A stretch of 64,000 bases of DNA, taken from contig CAWWAC010000007.1 in NCBI GenBank assembly GCA_963934855.1, positions 1-64,000 on the forward strand. Reading direction: 5' to 3'. Below are positions 1 through 9,790 of the stretch, in pieces; position 1 is the first letter of the stretch, and each line of letters begins with the position of its first letter. A program made the position numbers and the translations under genes. This DNA is from MAG-120531 sp963934855 (GTDB lineage Bacteria; Bacteroidota; Bacteroidia; Flavobacteriales; Flavobacteriaceae). Below the pieces are notes generated by a model that saw only the letters and a list, made by a program, of their open reading frames with translations, ran no database searches and was not told the origin of the DNA.

Positions 1-1244
1 GGCTAAGTGATGGAGAAAAATATCGATCAAGCTCAAAAACTGAATTTGAGAAAGACGCTATGAGCGAAGATACAAAGGCGATTTTTATAGACATTGACAA
101 TGACGGAGATTTAGACCTTTATGTGGGAAGTGGCGGAAAAGCGTATTCTAAGTTTTCATTTAACCTCCATGACAGAATATACATAAACAATGGAAATGGC
201 ACTTTTGTCAAGCAAGCCAAAACGCTATTTTCAAGACCATTTTCTACAGGGGCGCTAACGGCAGCAGACTTTGATAATGATGGGGACATAGATTTATTTG
301 TGGGAGAAAGATACCAAGTAGAAACTTATGGAATAGATGGTCAGGGGTTTATTTTAAGAAATGATGGCGCAGGAAACTTCACCGAAGAAGCTCCTGAAGT
401 TTTTTCAAAAATAGGCATGCTAACAGATGCAGCGCACTTGGATTTAAACAAGGATGGTTTAGAAGATATTATTGTCATAGGAGAATGGATGTCTCCTAAA
501 GTGTTTATAAACGTTCAAGGTACATTTAAAGAAGCTAAAGAAAACTATGGATTGGCTAATGAAAAGGGTTTGTGGGCTAGCCTAGAGATTGCAGATTTAA
601 ACGCAGACGGACACCAAGATCTTGTAATGGGAAACATAGGGGAAAATAGCTTTTACAAAAAAGGGATGAAAATGTTTGTGAAAGATTTTGATGGAAATGG
701 TACAGCGGAACAAATCATGACCTATCACGAAAGCGGAGTAGATTATCCGATCTTAGACCGAGATGAACTCTTTAAGCAAATTCCCTTTTTAAAGAAAAAA
801 TACCTTTATTACAAAGACTACGCCAGTGCAAATATGACCGATCTATTTGGAGAGGACATTTACAAAACAGCTTTAATAAAAGAACTTCATGTATTGAGCA
901 GCGCTATTTATTGGGGCAGTGACAACACTTTTACAAGAAACACCTTGGCTCCTGAAATACAATACTCTAATGTGAGTAGTATTCTTTTAGAAGATACTGA
1001 CAACAACGGAAAAATAGATATTATTTTGGGTGGAAATCAGACCAGAATAAAACCCCAATTTGGACCATTAGAATCTTCAAATGGTTGGGTTTTAAAACAA
1101 CAAAAGAACGGTATTTTTGAAAAACCTCGATCTTTAGGTATTAAAGGAGAGATTAGATCAATTACAAGCTTTAAAAATAAAGACAAATATTCAATAATTA
1201 TAGGTATTAACAATGAAAGCATTCAAATCAAAAACATTCAATAG
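1..1244 (+). CDS. FG-GAP/VCBS-repeat protein, C-terminal part (5' end outside window)
   Basis: The reading frame is open from the left edge (first full codon at base 3), so the ATG at 60 is internal and the gene begins upstream of the window. The visible ~413 residues carry several calcium-binding beta-propeller (FG-GAP/VCBS) loops such as DIDNDGDLD, DFDNDGDID and DTDNNGKID. The sequence closely parallels the C-terminal third of the two large proteins at 1814 and 5124 (shared VGER.., GMLTDA, LKKK(Y/F) and NGGN-type blocks), so the full protein was probably ~1,100 residues with an ASPIC/UnbV domain outside the window. In Bacteroidota such proteins are usually surface lipoproteins near SusC/SusD-type uptake genes; the ligand is unknown. 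The 3' end overlaps the next gene by 32 bases. Confidence 0.9.
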   Translation, partial: LSDGEKYRSSSKTEFEKDAMSEDTKAIFIDIDNDGDLDLYVGSGGKAYSKFSFNLHDRIYINNGNGTFVKQAKTLFSRPFSTGALTAADFDNDGDIDLFVGERYQVETYGIDGQGFILRNDGAGNFTEEAPEVFSKIGMLTDAAHLDLNKDGLEDIIVIGEWMSPKVFINVQGTFKEAKENYGLANEKGLWASLEIADLNADGHQDLVMGNIGENSFYKKGMKMFVKDFDGNGTAEQIMTYHESGVDYPILDRDELFKQIPFLKKKYLYYKDYASANMTDLFGEDIYKTALIKELHVLSSAIYWGSDNTFTRNTLAPEIQYSNVSSILLEDTDNNGKIDIILGGNQTRIKPQFGPLESSNGWVLKQQKNGIFEKPRSLGIKGEIRSITSFKNKDKYSIIIGINNESIQIKNIQ

Positions 1245-1809
1245 TATTTTCTCTTTTGCCCTCCTAGGAATGCTTTTCTTTAGCCTAGGCTCATGTCAGT
1301 CAAAATACGATCGCACCGTAAAAAAAGAAATGGCCTCTGGAAAGAGAATAGACAGCCTGCAATTCAATTTGTATTTTGGAGACAGTAAAAAAGACTTTTT
1401 TGCCAAGTGTTGGGAACTAAACAAAAAAGGGCTAATTAAACAAGGGCCTAAAAACCAGTATGTAGCCTACGAACTAAAAGGGAACTCTGAAACTTCCATG
1501 ACCCATCTTTTTTACGGAATTTTTAATGAAGAAAAACAGATGGTTGGTCTGGACATGGAATTTGCCTATGACGGATGGTCTCCATGGACAGAGAAACTTC
1601 AATCTGATAAATTGTTATTTGTTGCTATGGACACCCTTAAAAAATGGTATCCTGGGAATGATTTTTTCCTGTTGGAAAACGCGCAATTAGAGACGCCTAC
1701 CTATGTAAAAATTGATGGAAACAGACAAATAATCATACATGTTCAAGGAGATAAAGATGTAAAGGTTACTTTAGAAGACCTTAGACATAAGTTTCCTGCT
1801 TTAAAATAA
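1213..1809 (+). CDS. Small lipoprotein of unknown function in the FG-GAP operon
   Basis: A 198-residue protein with an N-terminal signal peptide and lipobox ending LGSC (lipidated Cys28), so it is likely membrane-anchored in the envelope. I do not recognise a family. The mature part is charged and contains alternating beta-like segments (for example the stretch around residues 95-125, rich in aromatic residues). The start overlaps the preceding gene by 32 bases; the next in-frame Met is too close to the lipobox to leave a signal peptide, so the overlapping start is preferred. It lies 4 bases before the next FG-GAP gene and is almost certainly co-transcribed and co-functional with it. Confidence 0.75.
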   Translation: MKAFKSKTFNSIFSFALLGMLFFSLGSCQSKYDRTVKKEMASGKRIDSLQFNLYFGDSKKDFFAKCWELNKKGLIKQGPKNQYVAYELKGNSETSMTHLFYGIFNEEKQMVGLDMEFAYDGWSPWTEKLQSDKLLFVAMDTLKKWYPGNDFFLLENAQLETPTYVKIDGNRQIIIHVQGDKDVKVTLEDLRHKFPALK

Positions 1810-1813
1810 ACCC

Positions 1814-4800
1814 ATGGAAAAACCCATTTTTAGCAAATCTCCTTTGGCTCTAGCTATGCTCTGTATGGCAATGATGGTGGTGAGCAGCTGTGAAGAGAAA
1901 ACCAATACCTTATTTGAAATTCAAGACAACCATTCTATTGGAATGGCCTTTGAAAACACTTTAGAATTCTCCAATGAATTTAATGTATATACCTACCGAA
2001 ACTTTTATAACGGAGGAGGTGTAGCTATAGGAGATATAAATAATGACGGCTGGGCAGACATTTACCTGACAGCAAATCAAAAGCCAAATCAATTATTTTT
2101 AAATAAAGGGAATTTTAAATTTGAAAATATCTCTGAATCTGCAGGAATAGCGGGAAATAAAGCATGGTCAACCGGAGTGACTATGGTAGACATTAACGCT
2201 GACGGCTATTTAGATATTTATGTGTGTAATTCAGGTGATGTGTCTGGAGACAGCAAACAAAATGAATTATTCATCAATCAAAAAGACAACACTTTCAAAG
2301 AAGAAGCAGCCACTTATGGTTTAGCAGACAAAGGCTTTTCTACCCATGCTTCCTTTTTTGACTACGATAAAGACGGAGATCTGGATGTATATCTATTAAA
2401 CAACTCCTACCAAGCGATTGGAAGCTTTGACCTTAGAAGAAATGAAAGACCCAAAAGAGATGTGTTGGGTGGCGACAAGCTGCTCGAAAATCAAGATGGA
2501 ATTTTTGTAGATGTGAGTGAGAAAGCGGGTATTTACGGATCGGTAATTGGCTTTGGATTAGGCGTTACTGTCGGTGATGTGAACAACGATGGTTGGGAAG
2601 ATATTTACGTGTCTAATGATTTTTTTGAAAGAGATTACTTATACATCAATAACAGGGATGGTAGCTTTAAAGAGACCCTTACCGCTTCAATAAATTCTAT
2701 TTCTGGCGCATCTATGGGGGCAGATATGGCAGATATAAACAACGATCAAAAAGCAGATATTTTTGTTACTGAAATGCTTCCTTCCAATTATGAAAGACTT
2801 AAATCAGTGACCACTTTTGAAAATTGGGACAAATACACTTACAACGTTAAAAATGGCTATTACCACCAATACACTAGAAACACCCTCCAACTAAATAACG
2901 GAGACAATACATTTAGTGAGATTGGCAGATTGGCAGGTGTAGAAGCCTCAGATTGGAGTTGGGGTGCATTATTTTTTGACATGGACAACGACGGTTTAAA
3001 AGACCTTTTTATCGCAAACGGAATTTATAGGGACCTCACCGACCAAGACTACCTTCAATACGTTTCCAGTGACGAAGTCATTAACTCAATTGTAACTAAC
3101 AACCAGGTAGATTACGCCAGACTGATAGACATTATTCCTTCTAATCCAATAGAAAATCAGGCGTATAAAAATTTAGGAGATCTAAAATTTAATAGAGATA
3201 TTTCTCTTGGATTGGAGACCAAGGGTTTTTCTAATGGTGCCGCTTATGGGGATTTAGATAATGACGGCGATTTAGATTTGGTCGTGAACAATGTGAATAT
3301 GCCTCTATTTGTTTACAAAAACACGAGTGAAACCAAAACAAACAACCACTTTATTCAGTTTAATCTAAAAGGAACAGGAAAGAACACATTTGCTGTAGGA
3401 ACATTAATTGAGGTATCTCAAGATGGAAATACATATAGCGTAGCGCAACAACCCATTAGAGGCTTTCAGTCTAGCATGGATCAAAGGCCACATATTGGTT
3501 TGCCCTCTGACAAAGAGGTTCAAGTAAAGGTAACCTGGCCTAATGGTACGGTCACCATTCAAAAAGAAGTGCAAACAAATCAATTGCTTCAGTTAGAAAT
3601 GAGTGATGGAGTGGTTAATACTAATTTGCCTGAACCTTCAGACGCAATTATTTTCTCAGAAATTAATACTGTCCCCGCTTATGTACACCAAGAAAATAAT
3701 TTCATTGATTTTAATAGAGACCGCCTACTGCATCATATGATGAGTACCCCAGGGCCTAAATCTGCTGTTGGAGACCTTAATAATGATGGAATTCAAGATA
3801 TAGTTATTGGGGGCAGTAAAGGCTTTAAAACAGCGGTATTACTCGGAGATATTGACGGCCAGTTTAAGCCTTCAAAAGAATTCGTCTTTTCAAAGGATTT
3901 GGCAGCTGAAGTAACCGCTGTTGCGCTATTAGATGCAGACGGCGACGGAGATTTAGATATTTATTTGGCTAATGGGGGCATAGAATTTTCAAAATTTGCT
4001 TCTGAATTGGCAGATCAATTATACCTCAATAATGGGGCTGGAATATTTAGCCCTTCTCAAAATATGTTACCCACTGCGAGCGCCTATTTTAATACTTCTG
4101 TAGTGCGTTCAGGAGATTTTGACAAAGATGGTGACACGGATTTATTTGTAGGAGAAAGATCTATTACCGGCGCATATGGCGTTCCAGTAAATGGTCATTT
4201 ATTGCGCAACGATGGTACTGGAATATTCGTAGATCAAACAGCCATACTTGCACCAGAATTGAGTGAAATTGGCATGATTACAGACGCGAATTTTAATGAC
4301 ATAGATGCAGATGGCGACTTAGATTTAGTCGTAGTAGGAGAGTTTATGGGTATAGAGGTATTCTTAAATAACAACGGGGCTTTTTCAAAGAAATCCAGCG
4401 AATTACAGCACGAAAAAGGCTGGTGGAGTGCCTTAAATATCACAGATGTAAATCAAGATGGTTTTCCTGATTTAATTGTGGGGAATCATGGAGAGAACTC
4501 CAGATTTAAAGCGAGTAAAGAACAACCCATTTGTATTTTTGTTCAGGATTTTGACCAAAATGGGGCCTTAGATCCTGTGATGGGTTTTACCGCAGCGGAC
4601 GGTAAAGTATACCCTTACAATTTGAGACACAATCTAATCGATCAGATGAAAGGACTTAAAAAGAAGTTTCCTGATTACAACAGCTTTAAAAATGCAGATT
4701 TAAATGCCATTTTTTCTGAGGAAGCTTTAAGCCTGAGTACAAAAGCAACGGCAATTGAATTAAAAACTTCTATTTATATCAATGATGGAAATGGAGGGTT

Positions 4801-5122
4801 TAAATCTATCTCACTTCCTAAGCAGGTTCAAATGTCACCGGTATTCGCCATTGAAACCGGAGATTTTGATTTAGATGGCGACACAGACATAGTCCTTGGA
4901 GGAAACTTATTTAGGGTAAAACCAGAGGTGGGCAGGTACGACGCCAGCTTTGGAACGTTTTTAGAGAATACTGGAAATGACCCCATTGGAGCGCCCATAT
5001 TTAAGGCTACTCCAGGAAATAAGGGATTAAAAGTAACCGGAGAAGTGAGGTCTATTCAAAAGATCAACAACACCCTATTATTTGTTAGAAACAGTGATTC
5101 TATTTTGAGATACAAATTCTAA
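1814..5122 (+). CDS. FG-GAP/VCBS-repeat lipoprotein with ASPIC/UnbV domain
   Basis: This 1,102-residue protein has a lipobox VSSC (Cys26), then FG-GAP/VCBS repeats with many DxDxDG-type calcium loops (DINNDGWAD, DYDKDGDLD, DVNNDGWED, DLDNDGDLD), then an ASPIC/UnbV domain at about residues 530-580 (RGFQSS..RPHIGL and a TWPNG block), then a second propeller set (DADGDGDLD, DFDKDGDTD, DIDADGDLD, DFDLDGDTD). Eukaryotic CRTAC1 and bacterial ASPIC/UnbV proteins share this build. Cell-surface binding of a ligand for an uptake system is inferred, not shown. It is often misannotated as RNA-binding. The following paralogue starts after a single base, which indicates an operon and tandem duplication. 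Confidence 0.92.
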   Translation: MEKPIFSKSPLALAMLCMAMMVVSSCEEKTNTLFEIQDNHSIGMAFENTLEFSNEFNVYTYRNFYNGGGVAIGDINNDGWADIYLTANQKPNQLFLNKGNFKFENISESAGIAGNKAWSTGVTMVDINADGYLDIYVCNSGDVSGDSKQNELFINQKDNTFKEEAATYGLADKGFSTHASFFDYDKDGDLDVYLLNNSYQAIGSFDLRRNERPKRDVLGGDKLLENQDGIFVDVSEKAGIYGSVIGFGLGVTVGDVNNDGWEDIYVSNDFFERDYLYINNRDGSFKETLTASINSISGASMGADMADINNDQKADIFVTEMLPSNYERLKSVTTFENWDKYTYNVKNGYYHQYTRNTLQLNNGDNTFSEIGRLAGVEASDWSWGALFFDMDNDGLKDLFIANGIYRDLTDQDYLQYVSSDEVINSIVTNNQVDYARLIDIIPSNPIENQAYKNLGDLKFNRDISLGLETKGFSNGAAYGDLDNDGDLDLVVNNVNMPLFVYKNTSETKTNNHFIQFNLKGTGKNTFAVGTLIEVSQDGNTYSVAQQPIRGFQSSMDQRPHIGLPSDKEVQVKVTWPNGTVTIQKEVQTNQLLQLEMSDGVVNTNLPEPSDAIIFSEINTVPAYVHQENNFIDFNRDRLLHHMMSTPGPKSAVGDLNNDGIQDIVIGGSKGFKTAVLLGDIDGQFKPSKEFVFSKDLAAEVTAVALLDADGDGDLDIYLANGGIEFSKFASELADQLYLNNGAGIFSPSQNMLPTASAYFNTSVVRSGDFDKDGDTDLFVGERSITGAYGVPVNGHLLRNDGTGIFVDQTAILAPELSEIGMITDANFNDIDADGDLDLVVVGEFMGIEVFLNNNGAFSKKSSELQHEKGWWSALNITDVNQDGFPDLIVGNHGENSRFKASKEQPICIFVQDFDQNGALDPVMGFTAADGKVYPYNLRHNLIDQMKGLKKKFPDYNSFKNADLNAIFSEEALSLSTKATAIELKTSIYINDGNGGFKSISLPKQVQMSPVFAIETGDFDLDGDTDIVLGGNLFRVKPEVGRYDASFGTFLENTGNDPIGAPIFKATPGNKGLKVTGEVRSIQKINNTLLFVRNSDSILRYKF

Positions 5123-5123
5123 A

Positions 5124-8100
5124 ATGAAAAAATACCCATTATTACAGTTAACTAAACACACTTTATGGTTCGCAGCCCTATATGCTGGGCTTCAAAGTTG
5201 TGAATCCCCAAAAGAGGTTTCGCCAATATATTTTAACTCCATTAATGCAGAACAAAGTGGTGTGGATTTTGAAAATACTTTAACGCCCAGTGCAGATTTA
5301 AATATTATAGAATACCTCTACTTCTACAACGGCGCAGGAGTAGCTATAGGAGATTTAAACAACGATGGATTAGAAGACCTATTTGTTACAGGAAATCAGG
5401 TTCAGGACAGGGTGTATGAAAACTTAGGAGGGCTTAAATTTAAAGATCAAACAGCTGCTGCAGACATAAATACACAAAGCAGTTGGTCTAATGGGGTTAC
5501 CCTGGCAGACGTTAATAATGACGGCTTATTAGATGTTTACGTATCTGTTGTAGGAAATTACAAAACCCTTAAAGGACACAACAAACTATTTCTAAACCAA
5601 GGTGATTTTAAATTTAAAGAGATTTCAAATGAAGTACATATAGACTTTTCAGGATTTGGCACCCAAGCAAGTTTCTTTGATTATGACAATGATGGAGACT
5701 TGGATCTGTACTTACTCAACCATACCGTTCACACGCCAAGAAGCTATGGGAAAACAGAAAAAAGGACAGAAAAAGATGTGCTTTCAGGAGATTTATTATT
5801 TGAAAACACTCTAGAAACAGGTGTTTTAAATTTTGTAGATGTCACTCAGGCTGCAGGAATTTACAACAGCCCCTTAGGCTATGGGTTGGGACTGGCTACC
5901 GCTGATTTAAACAAAGATGGATTTATTGATATTTACGTTGGAAATGATTTTCACGAAAACGATTATATCTATCTCAATAACGGAGACAAAACCTTTAGAG
6001 AAGCCAGTGCGGAAATGACAAGTCATAGTAGTAGATTTACCATGGGATTAGACGCTGCAGACCTTAATAACGACGCATTAATTGATGTATTTACATTAGA
6101 TATGATGCCCGATCAAGCCGCTATACTCTTAAAATCTGGTGGTGAAGATTCAGATAAAGTGGCTCAAATTAAAGAGGGTTTTGGATTTCAGCCACAGTAT
6201 TCCAGAAATAATTTTCAATTAAACAACGGACAAGGGGCATTTCAAGAAATAGCCCTTCTCACGGAAACTTATGCGACAGATTGGAGTTGGTCTGCCCTTA
6301 TTGAAGACTTTGACAACGATGGGCTTTCCGATATTTTTATCAGCAACGGTATTTACAGAAGGCCAAATGATTTAGATTATATTAATTATCTAAGTAACGT
6401 AAACTTTAGCCAGTATAAGCAAGACCAACAAGACCTTTTAGAAAAAAAACTAATTGAAGAAATGCCGCAATTAGAAATTGCCAATGTATTGCTTCACAAC
6501 CAAGGAGGTTTTAAATTTAAAAAATATACAGAAGCAGCAGGCCTAAAAAACAACTATTCCAATGGAGCTGCCTATGCAGATTTGGATTTAGATGGAGATA
6601 TAGACCTAGTGGTTAATAATATAAATAGCCCCTTAGAGATATTAGAAAACACCCAAGATCCAAGTACGCACAATTTTGTAGGTTTAAAATTGGTTCCTTC
6701 AGCGGATATTAAAAACACTAGTGGTGCCAAGGTGACCCTCTTTTCGGGACAACAGGTCTGGTATAAAGAGCTGAGTGCGACAAGAGGGTACGCATCGGCT
6801 TCCAGCCAAAATATTCACTTTGGAATTGGGAAAAATACCGCTATTGATTCCATAGCTATAATTTATCCTGTTGGCGGGACACAAACCATTAAAAATGTTT
6901 CTATTAATACCTATCAAGAAATAAGTGCTCTTATAGACTCAGAAATAGAGGTAGTAACTAAAGCAGTCAAAAAAAGTACGGGGGCGGTTGTAGACTTTCC
7001 ATTTACCCACATAGAAAATAAATATTACGACTACGAAAGAGAGCCTTTAATGTTAGAAAAACTCTCTACAGAGGGGCCTTGTTATGTATATGAAGATTTT
7101 AATGGAGATGGTTTAAAAGACCTATTTATTGGAGGCGCCAAATACCAAGAAAGTGCTTTTTATACTCAAAATAAAGCAGGCACTTTTACTGCAGAAATTA
7201 AAACAGTCATTAGGGAAGACGCCCTATATGAAGACGTAGACGCTGCCGCTATAGATTTTGACAATGACGGAGATTTAGACCTCTATGTAATGAGTGGCGG
7301 TAATGACAGTCCTGAAGGAGATATTCAATTGGTAGACAGACTTTATATCAATGACGGAAAAGGGAATTTTACCAGATCTAAGGCCAATTTACCTATGGCC
7401 AATGGAGGGAGTATTTCTGTGGCAGATTTTGACAATGACGGCTTCTCAGACTTGTTTTTAGGATTTAGGTCTGTCCCTGGAGCTTATGGTATTTCACCCT
7501 CTAGTGTTATTTTAAGAAACACCCAGAAAGGGAATTTTGAGCTTCTGGCTCGTGAAGACTATGGAATGATTACTGACAGTGCTTGGGGAGATATTAACCA
7601 AGACGGTTTATTGGATTTGGTGCTGGTTGGAGACTGGATGCCCATCACTGTTTTAATTAACAAAGATGGTAGAAATTTTGAGAATCAGACAGAGGCATTG
7701 GGCTTGGCTAATACACAAGGCTTATGGAATACTGTTTTATTACAGGACTTAAATGGGGATAATAAACCAGATATAATTGCAGGAAATGCTGGTTTAAATA
7801 TGAAAATTAAGGCCTCTGAAAAAAACCCTGTAGAAATATATCTAGAAGATTTTGACAAAAATGAACAACTAGACCCTACCATATTTCACACTTTCGAAGG
7901 GGAGCACATCCCATTTGCTTCCAAAGATATGCTGAGCAAGCAAATGCCCATGCTTAAAAAGAAATTTACTTCCTACACCTCCTTTTCTAAGGTGAGAGAA
8001 ATAGGGCAACTTTACCACAACCCACCTGCTGAGATAGAAACCAAATTCCTCAAAGAATTGCGCTCTATGGTGTACCTAAATAACACCACTTTCCAAGGGT

Positions 8101-8402
8101 TACCTTTGCCCATTGAAGCCCAGATGAGCAGTATTGAAGACTTTTATTTAGACAACCTATCTGGAGATTTAAAATTATATTATGTGGGAAACTACAAAGG
8201 ATTTGTGACAGAATTAGGAAATACACCTGCAAATACTGGAGGAATACTATCCGGATTTAACGGAAATACATTTACTAAAAACAACACTTTACCCCTGCCT
8301 CCTTTTATGGAAGCAAGGGCAATTGGGCCTTTAAATAAAAACAAATTATTGGTGCTTTTCAACAATGACAGCGCTAAAACTATTGACTTAAACGATAAAT
8401 AA
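5124..8402 (+). CDS. FG-GAP/VCBS-repeat lipoprotein with ASPIC/UnbV domain (paralogue)
   Basis: A 1,092-residue tandem paralogue of the preceding gene, with signal peptide and lipobox LQSC (Cys26). The order is the same: FG-GAP/VCBS repeats (DLNNDGLED, DVNNDGLLD, DYDNDGDLD, DLDLDGDID), an ASPIC/UnbV domain near residues 540-595 (TRGYAS, FGIG, YPVGG), then more repeats (DFDNDGDLD, DFDNDGFSD, DLNGDNKPD). The two differ throughout, so the duplication is old and the copies have probably taken separate ligands or partner positions. One base separates it from the upstream gene and one base from the downstream haloperoxidase-like gene. A degenerate copy of the dispersed GGCC motif lies inside it at 6792. 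Confidence 0.92.
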   Translation: MKKYPLLQLTKHTLWFAALYAGLQSCESPKEVSPIYFNSINAEQSGVDFENTLTPSADLNIIEYLYFYNGAGVAIGDLNNDGLEDLFVTGNQVQDRVYENLGGLKFKDQTAAADINTQSSWSNGVTLADVNNDGLLDVYVSVVGNYKTLKGHNKLFLNQGDFKFKEISNEVHIDFSGFGTQASFFDYDNDGDLDLYLLNHTVHTPRSYGKTEKRTEKDVLSGDLLFENTLETGVLNFVDVTQAAGIYNSPLGYGLGLATADLNKDGFIDIYVGNDFHENDYIYLNNGDKTFREASAEMTSHSSRFTMGLDAADLNNDALIDVFTLDMMPDQAAILLKSGGEDSDKVAQIKEGFGFQPQYSRNNFQLNNGQGAFQEIALLTETYATDWSWSALIEDFDNDGLSDIFISNGIYRRPNDLDYINYLSNVNFSQYKQDQQDLLEKKLIEEMPQLEIANVLLHNQGGFKFKKYTEAAGLKNNYSNGAAYADLDLDGDIDLVVNNINSPLEILENTQDPSTHNFVGLKLVPSADIKNTSGAKVTLFSGQQVWYKELSATRGYASASSQNIHFGIGKNTAIDSIAIIYPVGGTQTIKNVSINTYQEISALIDSEIEVVTKAVKKSTGAVVDFPFTHIENKYYDYEREPLMLEKLSTEGPCYVYEDFNGDGLKDLFIGGAKYQESAFYTQNKAGTFTAEIKTVIREDALYEDVDAAAIDFDNDGDLDLYVMSGGNDSPEGDIQLVDRLYINDGKGNFTRSKANLPMANGGSISVADFDNDGFSDLFLGFRSVPGAYGISPSSVILRNTQKGNFELLAREDYGMITDSAWGDINQDGLLDLVLVGDWMPITVLINKDGRNFENQTEALGLANTQGLWNTVLLQDLNGDNKPDIIAGNAGLNMKIKASEKNPVEIYLEDFDKNEQLDPTIFHTFEGEHIPFASKDMLSKQMPMLKKKFTSYTSFSKVREIGQLYHNPPAEIETKFLKELRSMVYLNNTTFQGLPLPIEAQMSSIEDFYLDNLSGDLKLYYVGNYKGFVTELGNTPANTGGILSGFNGNTFTKNNTLPLPPFMEARAIGPLNKNKLLVLFNNDSAKTIDLNDK
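6792..6810 (-). repeat. Degenerate copy of the dispersed GGCC motif
   Basis: 14 of 16 fixed positions of TTTGGCCNNNGGCCGATGC match on the minus strand, within the second FG-GAP gene. It may be chance, as the match codes for an ordinary Ala-Ser-Ser stretch. Confidence 0.3.
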
Positions 8403-8403
8403 A

Positions 8404-9738
8404 ATGAAAGTACTTAAATCACTTCTTTTATGTAGTGCTGTCTTTTTTAGCCTATTGAGCTGTGAAGAAAACAACACCTACAAAGAGCGCTTAAAAGATC
8501 CTCAGCTTTTTCACAATAGTATGCAGCAGTTATCTGACGTAATTGTATACGATATTTTTTCTCCCACTGTAGCTTCCAGGGTGTATATGTATCCTACTAT
8601 TGCTGCATATGCTATCATGCAAAAACAATATCCTAAAAAATATGAGGATATGGCCGGACAACTCAGCGAATTTAAAACCATACCGGAAATAAACGACAAA
8701 GACATTCATGCAGAATTGGCTGCCATTCACGCTTTTTTAAAAGTAGGCACTGCCTTAATTTTTTCAGAAAATAAAATAATAGAATATAGAGATTCCCTTT
8801 ACGCTAGCTTAGAAAAAGATGGACTTCCCTCTAGCGTAAAAGAAGCTTCACTGGCTTATGGAGATCTAGTTGCTGCACATATATTGGCATGGGCAGACAC
8901 AGATTTCTACAAACAAACCAGAACCTTTCCAAAATATACCATACAAGAGGGTACTGCTTTTTGGAAGCCTACCCCTCCAGACTATATGGAGGGGATTGAG
9001 CCGCATTGGAACAAAATAAGAACATTAGTCTTAGCTACCGCTGATCAGTTCGAACCAGCACCACCTTATCCTGTAGACATGAGTAAAGACAGCCCATTTT
9101 ACAAGGAATTGTTGGAGGTGTATGAATTAGGCGGGAAAATAGAGGGAAACACAGAGGCAAAAGAAATTGCCAGCTTCTGGGACTGCAACCCATACGTGTC
9201 TCACCACAGAGGACACGCCATGTTTGCTACAAAAAAAATCACTCCTGGAGGGCACTGGATTGGGATTACTAAAATTGCTTCCAAACAGGCGAAAAGTAAT
9301 ATGGATGAAAGTATTCATGCTTATACAAGGGTGTCCATTGCTCTATTCGACGGTTTTATTTCTTGTTGGAACACCAAATGGAATACTTTAATCGTAAGAC
9401 CAGAGACCATTATTAACGAATTTTTAGATGAAACTTGGTTGCCTTTGCTTCAAACACCTCCCTTTCCAGAATACACCTCTGGACATTCTGTAATCTCCAG
9501 GGCTTCTGCAGTAGCACTGACAGCTATTTATGGGGACGCTTTTTCATTTAAAGACACCACAGAAGAGGTGTATGGATTAGGCGTACGCTCCTACACGTCC
9601 TTTATAGCAGCCTCAGAAGAAGCCGCTATTTCTAGATTATATGGGGGCATTCATTACAGAAGAGCTGTAAATGAAGGTGTAAAACAAGGAGAAGAAGTAG
9701 GAAAATATATAGTGTCCAAACTGAAAACCTTAAAATAA
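8404..9738 (+). CDS. Vanadium-dependent haloperoxidase/PAP2-superfamily lipoprotein
   Basis: The protein has 444 residues with lipobox LLSC (Cys20). The vanadate/phosphate pocket motifs of the haloperoxidase-PAP2 superfamily are visible in order: K-x6-RP (KWNTLIVRP, near residue 324), SGH (EYTSGHS, near 357) and SR-x5-H (SRLYGGIH, near 409), the last His being the vanadate ligand in true haloperoxidases. The Asp three residues after that His in classical enzymes is absent (HYRRAV). Either halide oxidation or phosphatase activity is possible; this envelope-anchored subfamily is not assigned biochemically as far as I know. It is the last lipoprotein of the FG-GAP operon, so it probably acts on the same substrate or surface process. 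Confidence 0.85.
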   Translation: MKVLKSLLLCSAVFFSLLSCEENNTYKERLKDPQLFHNSMQQLSDVIVYDIFSPTVASRVYMYPTIAAYAIMQKQYPKKYEDMAGQLSEFKTIPEINDKDIHAELAAIHAFLKVGTALIFSENKIIEYRDSLYASLEKDGLPSSVKEASLAYGDLVAAHILAWADTDFYKQTRTFPKYTIQEGTAFWKPTPPDYMEGIEPHWNKIRTLVLATADQFEPAPPYPVDMSKDSPFYKELLEVYELGGKIEGNTEAKEIASFWDCNPYVSHHRGHAMFATKKITPGGHWIGITKIASKQAKSNMDESIHAYTRVSIALFDGFISCWNTKWNTLIVRPETIINEFLDETWLPLLQTPPFPEYTSGHSVISRASAVALTAIYGDAFSFKDTTEEVYGLGVRSYTSFIAASEEAAISRLYGGIHYRRAVNEGVKQGEEVGKYIVSKLKTLK

Positions 9739-9790
9739 ACTATCTTTAATTTACACATCAATACTTTAAACAACCAAACACCAAAATATT